A stretch of 64,000 bases of DNA from Elephas maximus indicus (GCF_024166365.1 NC_064827.1:54092635-54156634), one strand, 5' to 3'. Numbered from the stretch's first letter, positions 12,216 to 24,396 are shown. The notes: generated from the sequence alone by a model not told the origin. Program-made: numbers and translations.

Positions 12216-12663
12216 TCTGTCAATTTGTCATATTGTGGGGGCTTGTGTGTTGCTGTGATGCTGGAAGCTATGCTACTGGTATTCAGATACCAGCAGGGTC
12301 ACCCATGGAGGACAGGTTTCAGCTGAGCTCCCAGACTAAGACAGACTAGGAAGAAGGACCCGGCAGTCTACTTCTGAAAAGCATTAGCCAGTGAAAACCT
12401 TATGAATAGCAGCGGAACATTGTCTAATAAAGTGCTGGAAGATGAGCCCCCCAGGTTGGAAGGCACTCAAAAGATGACTGGGGAAGAGCTGCCTCCTCAA
12501 AGTAGAGTCGACCTTAATGACGTGGATGGAGTAAAGCTTTCGGGACCTTCATTTGCTGATGTGGCACGACTCAAAATGAGAAGAAACAGCTGCAAACATC
12601 CATTAATAATCAGAACCTGGAATGTATGAAGTATGAATCTAGGAAAATTGGAAATCATCAAAA
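12216..12663 (+). mobile_element. Inverted RTE 5' leader and endonuclease start
   Basis: The plus-strand sequence carries the RTE 5' leader, rich in 'ccagcagggtcacccatgg'-type text. A 75-codon frame (12402-12629) ends in the RTWNV motif that opens the apurinic endonuclease domain of RTE proteins. It belongs to the insertion at 11046-12663. Its 5' terminus lies at the internal junction, as twin priming predicts. Confidence 0.82.
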
Positions 12664-12750
12664 ATTTGTAAAATAGTGATCAAATATTTACCTTCCATTT
12701 CTCATAGAGATGCTGACTCCACAGCACCTAACAACAACAACAACATAGTT
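12664..12750 (+). repeat. MIR right half plus a short RTE-like tail
   Basis: After the 11-bp duplication the text 'caaatatttaccttcc...catagagatg' continues the MIR pattern interrupted at 11045. It ends in 'cagcacctaacaacaacaac', which matches the RTE 3' tail in plus orientation. This is possibly a very short separate RTE insertion or tail. Confidence 0.5.
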
Positions 12751-14089
12751 TGAAAAGGTACAGTTTATGGTATTTAAAACTTACTTTAAACCGAGAAATT
12801 ATCCACATTTTCTAGAAGAGTCAATTTAGAATTTTTTAAATATCTATGACAGCATTCTGAATTAAGGTCAGGATCAAGAATAATGCCAGATTCCACAGAT
12901 GTGGATGAGTAAATATTTGTTATGCCAGAGTTACTGTAATTGTTCCCCAGTTCCCAAAGCAATTTAAAGCTGGAATAACAGATCTGTGAAATGGAGAAAT
13001 TTCTTGGTACGTGAGGGACACTCTTCCACAGACCCGATTAAGAAGGAAGTTGGAAATAAATCAAAGTGGTACTAAAACTTTAAAAATGAAGTAAAATTCT
13101 CCTTCCAGTATAACCTTTGAGAACATGCAGCAAATCTTCACCAACCAAAATTTATAAAATGAGAACTTTTTAATTCATAATATATTTACCAAAGGAAATT
13201 TAAATGCCTACTTCAAAGTGAGAGCCTATTAATCCAAATAATAATTACCAGAGTCAAATGCTAGAATTAAAAACAATCCAGGTAGGATGAAGTGAATAAA
13301 TCAATTAAATGCATCATTATTTAACTCCTTTGGTTGCTTTATCACCATTCGTTTAAGATGATATGTTTGTGGAAGATTTTTTTGTTATAAAAGGAAATAC
13401 GTATAAGCAATAAAATAAAAATAATTTCACAACACAAAAGCAAATCTCAATGTTTAAGAACACAAATGGAAAAAAATTCTAGGAGTGTTTGTGGCATAAA
13501 TTCACATAGATATACATTTATCACATTACTTGACTGAAAGTGTTCCATGAACATATATTAAGCTATATTCTAGTTATTAAAACTTAAGTTATGATCATAA
13601 TTTCCAACTGGAAATCAAGTTTCACTGAAAAATATTTGGATTCTGGGAAATAGCAGAATTCACTAGAAAACAAGGTCATTATTTAGGCACACAAATAAAC
13701 ACAAATTTACATAAACTATACTACAAAAAAAATTTTTTTTTATACTACATGTGCTTTAAAATACAAATGAAAATGTCGGTTTTTTATGCTGTAGAAATTA
13801 ACTATTACATCTCCCCTCCCTACAGATGAATAATCAAATTTTTTAATGGTAAAATAGTGCTCCAAATTCACACATTCATTGGTAATAGGTGAATCAGTAA
13901 CAATTACAAAAGTCTAATATTCAATATCACAAACAAATATTTTTTAATATTCTTTTAAAATATTTTTATAGAACGTTTTTATTTCTGGAAGCTGAGATGC
14001 AACAGGATTTATGTATTATATTTTGAATTTTGAGAATATTTTCCTAGCACCCTACATTCCACAAATATAAACACGCACTCACTAAGCAT
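12751..14089. other. Intergenic, nothing recognised
   Basis: AT-rich DNA without a supported gene. Parts of 13300-13720 resemble 120-430 at the left edge of the window in phrasing (both have 'aataagcaataaaataaa', a 'tattaagctatattctag' segment and 'aatatttggattctg'). See the finding on a possible duplicated segment. Confidence 0.45.
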
Positions 14090-14232
14090 GGAGTTCTGGT
14101 GGCTCAATGGTTAAGAACTATGGCTACTAACCAGAAGCTCAGCAGTTGCTCCTTGGAAACTCTATATGGCAGTTCTACTCTGTCTTATAGGGTCTCTATG
14201 AGTTGGAATCGACTGGACAGCAATGGGTTTTG
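14090..14232 (+). mobile_element. AfroSINE
   Basis: Plus-orientation copy, starting 'ggagttctggtgg', with the tRNA-like left part, the 'gcagttctactctgtc' core and the 'gaatcgactggacagc' right end. It forms an inverted pair with the next SINE. Confidence 0.93.
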
Positions 14233-14252
14233 TCTTCAAAACCACAAAAACC

Positions 14253-14408
14253 AAACCCGTTGCTATCAAGTCAATTCTGACTCATAGGGACCCTATAGGA
14301 CAGGGTAGAACTGCCCCGTAGAGTTTCCAAGTAGCACCTGGTGGATTCAAACTGTGGACCTTTTGGTTAGCAGCTATAGCACTTAACCACTGCTTCACCA
14401 GGGTTTCC
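14253..14408 (-). mobile_element. AfroSINE
   Basis: Minus-orientation copy running 'aaacccgttgctatcaag' to 'accagggtttcc'. It faces the preceding plus copy tail to tail across about 20 bp, giving a long potential hairpin. Confidence 0.93.
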
Positions 14409-14901
14409 ATCACTTAGTGTCAGGCACTGATTTTTGCAGTAAGGATACAATATATGATTGAGCGAATTCTGCAGGTAAGTGAGTGCTGGAAAAACAGAGT
14501 TGTATTAAGGACATATAACATGTAACAGGCTAGTTTTGTACTAGAGAAAATGCTTAATGCTTTTTACAAAACTTTGAGCATTGCAACATTTCTCCAATAA
14601 ACATGGTATAAAGAATTTTTTAGAACCTCACATTAGTTTATTGGTATAAATTTACATCTGTATTTTAGAATAAAAAAATGAGATTTGAACTACAGCCTTA
14701 GATAATTCTACCAATAAAATGTTTTAAAATTGAAGCAAGAGCTATGTTATTGTATTTTTTCTTTTTTCTTCCCAAAGCAGAGGATATGGTACTTTTCTCA
14801 AATATCCCCCATATTTCTCTCTTTTTGCCACATTTATATGTGCCCCAGGAGATATTTTTAATGAAACATGCTTGTATCTTTCTTATGCTTCTACACTTTT
14901 A
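14409..14901. other. Intergenic, nothing recognised
   Basis: No gene or clear repeat. Its right end contains the first copy of the RTE target duplication (ACACTTTTA, 14893-14901). Confidence 0.45.
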
Positions 14902-15375
14902 TGTCACTTTAAGGACTAAGGTGTGCCTAACTAAGCCATGGTGTTTTCAATTGCCTCATATGCATGCAAAAGCTGGACAATGAATAAGAAAGACTAAAGA
15001 ATTGATACCTTTGAATTATGGTGTTGGCAAAGAATACTGGATATACTATAGACTGCCAAAAGAACAAACAAATCTGTCTCGAAAGAAGCACAGGCAGAAT
15101 GCTCCTTAGAAGTGAGGATACTGAAACTTCGTCTCACTTACTTTGGACATGTTATCAAGAGGGATCGGTCCCTGGAGAAGGACATCATGCTTGGTAAAGT
15201 AGAGGGTCAGCGAAAAAGAGGAAGATCCTCAACAAGATAGATTGGCACAGTGGCTGCAACAATGGGCTCAAGCATAACAACGATGGTGAGGACAGCACAG
15301 GATCCGGCAGTGTTTTGTTCTGTTGTACATAGGGTCAATATGAGTTGGAACCCACTCAACACCCCTAACAACAAC
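14902..15375 (+). mobile_element. RTE LINE, 5'-truncated
   Basis: The plus-strand 3' end of the same RTE family: 'gccatggtgttttcaattgc', 'tggacaatgaataagaaagac', 'ggacatgttatcaagaggg' and the terminal 'cccctaacaacaac' repeat tail. It is flanked by a perfect 9-bp duplication ACACTTTTA (14893-14901 and 15376-15384). The coding frame is broken by stops. Confidence 0.92.
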
Positions 15376-15384
15376 ACACTTTTA

Positions 15385-16370
15385 AAATAATACCTAAAGC
15401 ATCTAAGAGTTTATAAAATGTTCATAGCCGTTATCACATACAAGCTACATTTCTGAGTATGTATTTTCACATGATGATGGGGTTGTTACATCCCTGTGCT
15501 CTAGGAGATCTGACCATAGTGAGATAAGCAGATCTATGAAATAACAAATATAACACAATTTGATAAATACTATAAAATGCACGTATATATACAATGCAAA
15601 TTGGTTATGTGATAATATTACAGTATCATCTAATTTTATGTCTTTGACCCAGGTAATGATCAATAGCAAAAGTGGCACCAACCATTATAAATTTCCTGTT
15701 ATGACACTATGAGTGGGAATACAGAGTAATGTCAGTGATCTTGTCATGTATCCACTAGCTTAGCTCCAACAAATGGGGTTTAGTGTTTTGTTTTTTTTTT
15801 AATATATATTAGGAATATTCAGAAGAAAGGGAAATAAAAACAAAAGTGATGACAAAACTTCAGAACAATTAAGCGCAGTCAAATGTTCCAATAATTAATT
15901 TAAAATGGCATGAAAAATCAACAGGTAAATGGACTACCTACTAAACTTTTAATGGACCATTCTAAGAGTACTGGTGGTCAGGCTGTTCCACTGACTTCCC
16001 ATTCTATACAATAAATGCAACAGATTGACTCAATTTATTCCAGCCTTGATGAATTTTAAAAAATCTCATGATACCACAAAAGAAGAATCTACAATCCCTT
16101 CAGAATCAGTGTAATTAATGCAGATAAAGATGGCAAGTTAAAGAGATAAAGGATAGGATTATAATTCTGACTCATGGGCAAAACCAGCAGAGACCTGAGG
16201 TCCTTTGAATTACTATGGGTACCTGGGGATGATGAAGAAACTTTATATTAGAATTGCTGGACAGTGGTGCACAATGCACTGTCACATTGAAACCTTTTAA
16301 TTAATACTTAAAGAACAATATGATTAAGTTAGAGGGATGGAACTGTAAAGAATTTAAGAGTAAATGTGTG
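15385..16370. other. Intergenic, nothing recognised
   Basis: No supported gene. The 78-codon minus frame at 15445-15681 has no recognisable domain. Confidence 0.4.
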
Positions 16371-16844
16371 GAGGAGACCAGCAAAAATAGTGAAGTAGGC
16401 AATTTAAAAGTCCATTCCTCCAAAAATTAGCTGGCAAAAATGGTCAGAATCAACTTATTTCTAAACTCTGAAATCTACTCAAAAGCTTACAAACATGAGG
16501 GCAATGCTCAATCAAGAAAAGCAGCAGAATCACACTAAGACAGCCTTGTGGTATTTTAATTTTTCCTAGCACCATCCTCTACCCCCCAGCTTCAATTCAG
16601 CCTCAGAGCAAACAGTCCACATGCTTGGTACATGTGCCTTTTACCAGAGAGAGCAGTATGGACCTTATTCCCAAAACATTGTAGTTGATTGCATTGACCT
16701 GTCCAGTAGCTCCCTGAAGGACCAGCTCAAAGGGCTGAGGCAGCTTCCTGGGGAGCGTTTGTCAAAAACATTTAAAAACAAATGTATTTGTTTGTGCTGC
16801 CTGACACAATGAATAATAGGGCAAACAATTTAAAAAAAAAAATG
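16371..16844. other. Unassigned, possible ancient L1 5' region
   Basis: The stretch has the loose wording of old L1 5' UTRs (lists of 'aacatgagggcaatgctcaatcaagaaaagc' type), but I cannot confirm this. It directly precedes the younger L1. Confidence 0.25.
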
Positions 16845-19800
16845 GGGTGGGGAGCGGGGCCAAGATGGCTAACTAGTCAGAAGATTCCGCTGAACCCTCT
16901 TGCAACAAAGACCCAAAAATACAAGTGAATGGATTAAGTGTATGGCAATCTACGAACCCTGAGCATCAAACACAGAACTAAGGAATTGATGTGAGTGACA
17001 GGTGAATGAGAGACAGTGCAGAAGCAGTGACCAGTTGCCAAGCCCACGCAGCGCCTCAGCTCTGATTACGTGGTGCCCTTCTTTGGCACCAATGCAGTGG
17101 GGCTGATGGTAGTTTCCTGAAACGTGGCAAGCAAGGGACACAGCCCTACCCCCTGAGCCAGTCTTAGTGGGGACCCAGCCAGCACACACAGGCTACACAT
17201 GCCTCAATAATATCACATATCAACCCAACACTAGGACACAGAACAGAGCATCCCGATGTAAGCTTAGGCAGGGAAATCACAAAAATAAAATAAAATTAAA
17301 AAAAAAAAACACTCAAAACAGGGGCTCACTGATGTCATTATGTAAAAGATGACAATAATCAATAAAGAGGGACTAAATACAGTAGGCATAGATCTTCCCT
17401 ATGGAGAGGAAATCAAGGCGATATAGGGAGATACAAGTTAGGTTTATACTTAGAAAAATAGGGCTAAATATTAAGGTAACCACAAAGAAGACCAACAATC
17501 CCATACTTCAAGATAAAAACCAAGATAAACATAAAGACTCAGCAAAAACAAATTCAACTACAATGAAAAAGAGGAACACACAATTTACAAAGAAAAACTC
17601 AGCATGAAAATGTAAATGGAAAAATGAAACTGTCATCAACACACAAAAAAAGACATCAAAATGACAGCACTATACCTATCTATAATTATGCTGAATGTAA
17701 ATGGACTAAATGCACCAATAAAGAGACAGAGAGTTGCAGATTGGATAAAAGAAGATAATCCAGATATATGCTGCCTACAAGAGACACACCTTAGACTTAC
17801 AGACACAAATAAACTAAAACTCAAAGGATGGAAAAAATATATCAAGCAAACAGCAATCAAGAACAAGCAGGAGTGGCAGTATTAATTTCTGACAAAATAG
17901 ACTTTAAAGTTAAATCCACCACAAAGGATAAGGAAGGACAGTATATAATGATTAAAGGGACAATTTACCAGGAAGATATAACCATATTAAATATTTATGC
18001 ACCCAATAACAGGGCTGCATATTACATGAAACAAACTCTAACGGCACTGAAAAGTGAGATAGATACCTCCACAGTTATAGTATGAGACTTCAACACACCA
18101 CTGTCAGTGAAGGACAGGACATCCAGTAAGAAGCTCAATAAAGACATGGAAGTCTAAATACCACAATCAACCAACTTGATTGATATGTATAGACATATAC
18201 AGAACACTCCACCCAACAGCAACCAAATATACTTTCTTTTCTAGTGCACATGGAACATTCTCTAGAATAGACCACATATTAGGTCATAAACCAAGCCTTA
18301 GAAGGATCCGAAACATTGCAATATTACAAAGCATCTTCTCAGACCATAAGGCCATAAAAGTGGAAATCAAGAACAGAAAAACCAGGGGAAAAAAATCAAA
18401 CACTTGGAAACTGAACAATACCCTGCTCAGAAAAGACTGGGATATAGAAGACATTAAGAAGGGAATAAAGAAATTCATAGAATCCAATGAGCATGAAAAC
18501 ACTTCCTATCAGAACCTTTGGGACACAGCGAAAGCAGTGCTCAGAGGTCAATTTATATCAATAAGTGCACACATACAAAAAGAAGAAATGGCCAAAATCA
18601 AAGAATTTTCCCTACAACTTGAACAAATAGAAAGAGAGCAACAAAAGAAACCCTCAGACACCAGAGGAAAGCAAATTATAAAAACTAGAGCAGAATTAAA
18701 TGAATTAGAGAACAGAAGAACAATTGAAACAGTTAACAAGACCAAAAGGTGGTTCTCTGAAAAAATCAACAAAATAGATAAACCATTGACCAGGCTGACA
18801 AAAGAAAAACAGGAAAGGAAACAACCTGAATAAGAAATGGGATGAGCAATATCACAACAGACCCAACTGAAATTAAAAGAATCATATCAGATTACAAGGA
18901 AAAATTGTACTCTAACAAATTTGAAAACCTAGAAGAAATGGATAAATTCCTGGAAACATACTTACCTACCTAAACTAACACAAACAGAGGTAGAACAATT
19001 AAATAGACCCATAGCAAAGGAAGAGACTGCACGGGTAATCAAAAATTCCAAACAAAGAAAAGCCCTGGCCCTGACAACTTCACTGCAGAGTTCTACCAAA
19101 CTATCAGAGAAGAGGTAACATCACTACTACTAAAGGTATTTCACAGCATAGGAAAGGACAGAATACTCCCAAACTCATTCTATGAAGTCAGCCTATCCAT
19201 GATACTGAAAGCAGCTAAAAAAAAAAAAAAAAATCCCTCATGAACTTAGGTGCAAAAATCTTCAACAAAATTCTAGCCAATAGAATTCTACAACATATCA
19301 AAAAAATAATTCACCATGACCAAGTGGGATTCATACCAGGTATGCAGGGATGGTTCAACATTAGAAAAACAATTAATGTAATCCACCAAATAAATAAAAC
19401 AGAAGACAAGAACCACATGATTTTATCAACTGATGCAGAAAGGCATTTGACAAAGCCCAACACCAATTCATGATAAAAACTCTCAGCAAAATAGAAATAG
19501 AAGGAAAATTCCTCAGCATAATAAAGGGCATTTTTTTTATACAAAGCCAACAGCCAACATCATCCTAAATGGAGAGATTCTGAAAACATTCCCCTTGAGA
19601 ATGGGAACCAGAAAAGGATGCCCCTTATCACCATTCTTATTCAACGTTGTGCTGGAAGTCCCACCCAGAGCAATTAGGCTAGATAAAGAAATAAAGGACC
19701 TTCAGATCTGTAAGGAAGAAGTAAAAGTATCTCTATTTGCAGATGACATGATCTTATACACAGAAAACCCAAAAGAATCCTCAAGAAAACTACTGAAACT

Positions 19801-22425
19801 CATAGAAGAGTTCAGCAGAGCATCAGGATACAAGATAAACATACAAAAATCAGTTGGATTCCTCTACTCCAACAAAAAGAATATCGAAGAGGAAATCACC
19901 AAATGAATACCATTTACAGTAGCCCCCAAGAAGATGAAACACTTAGGAATAAATCTTAGATGTAAAAGACCTATACAAAGAAAACTACAAGACAAGATTG
20001 CAAGAAACCAAAAGAGATCAACTAAGTGGAAAAACATACCTTGCTCATTGATAGGAAGACTTAACATGGTAAAACGTCTATTCTACCAAAAGCCATCTAT
20101 AGATAAAATGCAATTCCCACCCAAATTCCAACTACATTTTTTAATGAGATAGAGAAACAAATCACCACCTTCATATGGAGGCCCATAAAGCATTACTAAA
20201 AAAGAAGAACGAAGTGGAAGGCCTTACTCTACCTGATTTTAGAAACTATTACACTGCCACAGTAGTCAGAATAGCCTGGTACTGGTACAACAACAGACAC
20301 ATAGACCAATGGAACAGAATGGAGAATCCAGACATAAATCTATGCACAAATGAGCCCCTGATATTTGACAAAAGCCCAAAGTCAGTTAACTGGGGAAAAG
20401 ACAGACTTTTTAACAAATTGTGCTGGCATAATTGGATAATTTTTTTTTTAATTGGATAACCATCTGAAAAAAAATGAAACAAGACCCATACCTCACACAA
20501 TGCATAAAAACTAACTGAAAATGGATCAAAGAACTAAACATAAAATATAAAACGATAAAGATAATGGAAGAAAAAATAGGGGCAACATTAGGAGCCCTAA
20601 TACATGGCATAAACAGTATACAAAACATTACTAACAATGCAGAAGAAAAACCAGATAACTGGGAGCTCCTAAAAATGAAACACCTATGATCATCCAAAGA
20701 CTTCACCAATAGAATAAAAAGACTACCTACAGACTAGGAATACATTTTTAGCTATGACATTTCTGATCAGCACCTGATCTCTAAAATCTACATGATTCTG
20801 CTAAAACTCAACTACAAAAAGACAAATAACCCAATTAAAAAATGGGCAAAGGATATGAACAGGCACTTCACTAAAGACGTTCAGGCTGCTAACAGATACA
20901 TGAGGAAATGCTCACGATCATTAGCCATTAGAGAAATGCAAATCAAAACGGCAATGAGATTACATCTCACTCTAACAAGGCTAGCATTAATCCAAAAAAC
21001 ACAGAATAGTAAATGTTGGAGAGGTTGTGGAGAGGCTGGAACACTTAAACACTGCTGGTGGGGATGTAAAATGGTACAACCACTTCGGAAACCAATTTGG
21101 TGCTTCCTTAAAAAGCTAGAAATAGAACCACCATATGATCAACCAATTCCACTCCTTGGGCTATATCCTAGAGATATAAGAACGTTTACACGAACAGATA
21201 CATGCACACCCATGTTCATTGCAGCACTGTTTACAATAGCAAAAAGTTGGAAGCAACCAAGGTGCCCATCGATGGATGAATGGATAAATAAATTATGGTA
21301 TATTCACACAACGGATAAAGAACAACAGAATCTGTGAAACATTTCATAAAATGGAGAAATCTGGAAGACATTATGCTGAGTGAAATTAGTCAGCTGCGAA
21401 AGGGCAAATATTGTATAAGACCACTATTATAAGAACTGGAGAAATAGTTTAAACAGAGAAGAAAATATTCTTTGATGGTTACGGGGGGTGGGGAGGGAGG
21501 GAGAGGTTTTCATTAATTATATAGTAGATAAGTTTTAGGTGAAGGGAAAGACTACACACAATACAAGAGAGGTCAATACAACTGGACTAAACCCAAAGCA
21601 GTTTCCTGAATTAACTGAATGCTCGAAGGCCAGTGTAGCGGGGATGGGGGGAGGGGGTTAGGGGACCATGATTTCAGGGGACATCTAAGTCAATTGGCAT
21701 AATCAAATCTATTAAGAAAACATTCTGCATCCCACTTTGGAGAGAACCGTCTGGGATCTTAAATGCTAGCAAGCAGCCATCTAAAATGCATCAATTGGTT
21801 TCAACCCACCTGGAGCAGGGAAGAATGAAGAACAACAAAGACACAAGGTAATTATGAGCCTCAGAGACTGAAAGGACCACATAAACCAGAGACTACCTCA
21901 GCCTGAGATCAGAAGAACTAGATGGTGCCCAGCCACAACCCACTGACTGCCCTGACCCAGAACACGACATAACACCCCTGAGGGAGCAGGAGAGCAATGG
22001 GATGCAGACCCCAAATTCTCGTAAAAAGACCAGACTTAATGGTCAGACTGGGACTAGAAGGACCATGGAGGCCATGATCCCCAGACCTTCTCTTAGCCCA
22101 AGACAGGAACCATTCCCAAAGCCAACTCTTCAGACAGGGATTGGACTAGAATATCGGATTGAAATGATACTGGTGAAGAACGAGTTTCTTGGATCAAGTA
22201 GACACATGAGACTATGTTGGCATCTCCTATATGGAAGGGAGATGAGAGGGCGGGGGGCCAGAAGCTGCCCGAATGGACATGAGGAGAGAGAGTGGAGGGA
22301 AGGACTGTGCTGTCTCATTAAGGGGTGTATAGCAAGGTGTATGTAAATTTTTCTATGAGAGAGTGACCCGATTTGTAAACTTTCACTTAAAGCACAATAA
22401 AAATTAATTTAAAAAATAAAAAGAA
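16845..22425 (+). mobile_element. L1 LINE, near full length, inactive, ORF1 apparently missing
   Basis: It starts with the L1-type 5' end 'ggggccaagatggctaac' and ends in the 3' UTR and A-rich tail at about 22380-22425. ORF2 begins at about 17661 and ends at 21337. Only about 0.8 kb separates the 5' end from ORF2, and the last part of that is inter-ORF leader. A normal 1-kb ORF1 does not fit, and no coiled-coil or RRM frame is visible. The 3' UTR is the same family as the fragment at 1389-2917. Confidence 0.9.
17661..21337 (+). pseudogene. L1 ORF2 (endonuclease-reverse transcriptase), broken
   Basis: The N-terminal endonuclease begins MTALYLSIIMLNVNGLNAP, with the catalytic-region LQETHL motif at about residue 40. 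It shifts frame near 17830-17885 and has a stop at 18083-18085 just before a DFN motif. The linker frame runs 18180-18833. RT pieces follow: the [14 protein letters not shown] segment (about 19311) and the catalytic LFADDMIL box (FADD at 19736-19747). The C-terminal frame at 20792-21337 holds the [18 protein letters not shown] cysteine cluster. Multiple stops and shifts, including a poly(A) expansion at 19217-19234, make it non-functional. Confidence 0.93.
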
Positions 22426-22461
22426 AATGCTGATGTGTCAGTTCCGAAAAGAAAAAAAAAA

Positions 22462-22605
22462 CGTTGCTGTCCAGTCCAACTCATAGAGACCCTATAAGAC
22501 AGAGCAGAACTGCCCCATAGAGTTTCCAAGGAGTGGCTGGTGGATTCGAACTGCCTACCTTTTGGCTAGCAGGTGAACTCTTAACCACTGCACCACTAGG
22601 GCTCC
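22462..22605 (-). mobile_element. AfroSINE
   Basis: Minus-orientation copy from 'gttgctgtccagtcc' to 'cactagggctcc'. It lies about 40 bp downstream of the L1 tail. Confidence 0.9.
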
Positions 22606-23689
22606 GACGGTGAACAATATGCATACAAAAAAGTTTGAAATAAAAGGCTAGGGAATGAGATACTTGGGGAATAAAGACTTTGAAAAGCTTCCACATATTC
22701 ATAAGAATCTAGAAGGCAGAGTCTTAAACTGGCTGGTTGAGTGTTTGTGGAAGGTGTGCTCCAACATACACACAGAGTACATCTGCAAAGACTGGGAGAT
22801 TTTTTTTTTTTTTTTGCTTCCAGGCATTTAAGGAACTCTCTGTCAATCACTAGCTCATCATTAAACTAAGGAAAGGGGTATTTCTGTGGTCACACACAAT
22901 GAAGAACGCAGACCTTAGAAAACAGTTCAGCAGTACAACTAAACAAACCACAACAACAAACCCTGGGGAGGGCGAGGAATCTGATTTCCAAAGCTGCCAC
23001 ATTATAATATTCAAAATGTTTACAAAGTTATGAGGCATTCAAATAAACAAGAAAGAATGGCACATACACGGGGCGGGGGGGGGGGGGGGAAGCAGTCAAT
23101 AGAAACTGTCCCTGAGGAACCTAGGCTTTTAACACAGTAAACAAACTTCCGACAGAGCATTTCAAAGCTAAAACCCTTGATGTGACTGGGATTTCTAGCC
23201 AGGGTCTGAGCCCAATCTTTCTTATCCTAAGTGACTCCGTCTTGGAGTTCTTCTCTATCATACAATGCAGCTTGTCATTTTTGCCAAGCACTTGTGGTTA
23301 GAAATGGCCAATGGTAAAAAAAAAAAAAACATAATTCAAGATCCGCGTATATTAGATAGAAGTGTGGAATATGTGACTAACTACTATGCCAGCTCTCAGA
23401 AAACGCCCCCTTTGTTCTCCCGTGAAAAATGTTTTTCTAACCTGTGCTTTTTAAACTTGTTCAGCCTAAACTGGAAGGGGACATAACCCTTCTTAAAAAT
23501 TACAATTAGAATAAATTAACCTTACAAAGTTACGGCTTTTCTGTATCAAAAACTTTTTCCCTCCTTAAGTATTAGATATAATCATCCTAGAACGTTTTTG
23601 TTTTACATTTCAACAGAATCCTCCATCTTAATGCTAAAGTAACTCAATTTAACATAGATTACAGATGTCCCTTTTTTTTCTTTTTTACA
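22606..23689. other. Intergenic with a G15 run
   Basis: No gene recognised. A run of fifteen G at 23075-23089, preceded by GGGGC, is a possible G-quadruplex. The region 23200-23690 might belong to the LTR-like unit that follows. Confidence 0.4.
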
Positions 23690-24022
23690 GATGTCTAGAT
23701 GCCATAAAAGACGTGGTTTTAGTAGTCAGCCAGAATTTTGTCCCCTAGAGCCATCCTTGCAAAAGATGTCAACACCTGCCAGGATGGTTAACCATGGCGT
23801 TACCACCTGCAGCTTTGTATATACTGACCAATCAAAACTGTTTTAGCTGTATCTTGCTGTGTGCGGTTTTTTTCTTCATAAGTTTTTGTATTACTGTAGC
23901 ACCCCAGGGACACATTGCTGGATCTCTTCCACCATTATGTTTCCTCGTTTTGCAGAACACTTTCTTTGCCATAATAAAATGGTTTGTTTTTAAACCTAAC
24001 AGACGCATGGTGTTTCCACTAC
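23690..24022 (+). mobile_element. LTR-like segment (tentative)
   Basis: Promoter- and polyA-like signals occur in LTR order. They are 'ccaatcaaaactg' at about 23829, an AATAAA at about 23973, then a GT-rich stretch ending 'ctacaaca' near 24020. Neither the 5' boundary nor a target duplication could be fixed, so family and even LTR status are uncertain. Confidence 0.35.
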
Positions 24023-24099
24023 AACACTTTCTATAAACTATTTTAGGCATACTCAAAGGGGAAAACCATGAACAAACTCGCGAGGATAAACCCAAAACG

Positions 24100-24251
24100 A
24101 AACCCGTTGCCATCGAGTCAATTCTGACTCATAGTGACCCTGTAACAGAGTAGAACTCCCCCTAGAATTTCCAAGGAGTGCCTGGTGGATTCAAACTGCC
24201 ATAGTTTGATTAGCAGCTGTAGTTCTTAACCACTAAACCACCGTGATTTCC
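24100..24251 (-). mobile_element. AfroSINE
   Basis: Minus-orientation copy from 'aaacccgttgccatcgag' to 'accgtgatttcc'. It abuts an old L1 fragment. Confidence 0.9.
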
Positions 24252-24396
24252 AAAGTACATCCATACATACATAAAACCACAAGTGTTGATGAGTATGTGG
24301 TGATACTGCACCCCTCACACACTGCTGGTGGGAATGTAAAATGGTGCAGTCACTATAGATAACGGTTTAGCAGAGAGAGAGAAATTCTGACATGTC
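24252..24396 (+). mobile_element. Old L1 ORF2 C-terminal fragment
   Basis: It contains the conserved phrase 'cacactgctggtgggaatg' and 'aaaatggtgcagtcactat', typical of the L1 ORF2 3' region. It is short and decayed. Confidence 0.75.

Larger units (their letters stand above)
11046..12663 (-). mobile_element. RTE-clade LINE with 5' inversion (twin priming)
   Basis: The stretch from 11046 to about 12215 is the 3' part of an RTE (BovB-like) element in minus orientation. It encodes reverse-transcriptase and C-terminal segments, including a 251-codon frame at 11053-11808 and a second piece at 11893-12102. From about 12216 the same element's 5' leader and the start of its endonuclease ORF read in the opposite, plus, direction. 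An identical 11-bp duplication ATTTGTAAAAT flanks the whole unit (11035-11045, 12664-12674). This makes it one insertion with an inverted 5' segment rather than two elements. A stop separates the RT pieces, so the copy is dead. Confidence 0.88.

Noticed and set aside
18180-18833. A 217-codon plus-strand frame as a host gene
   Set aside because: It is the linker region of L1 ORF2, in order between endonuclease and RT pieces of one element.
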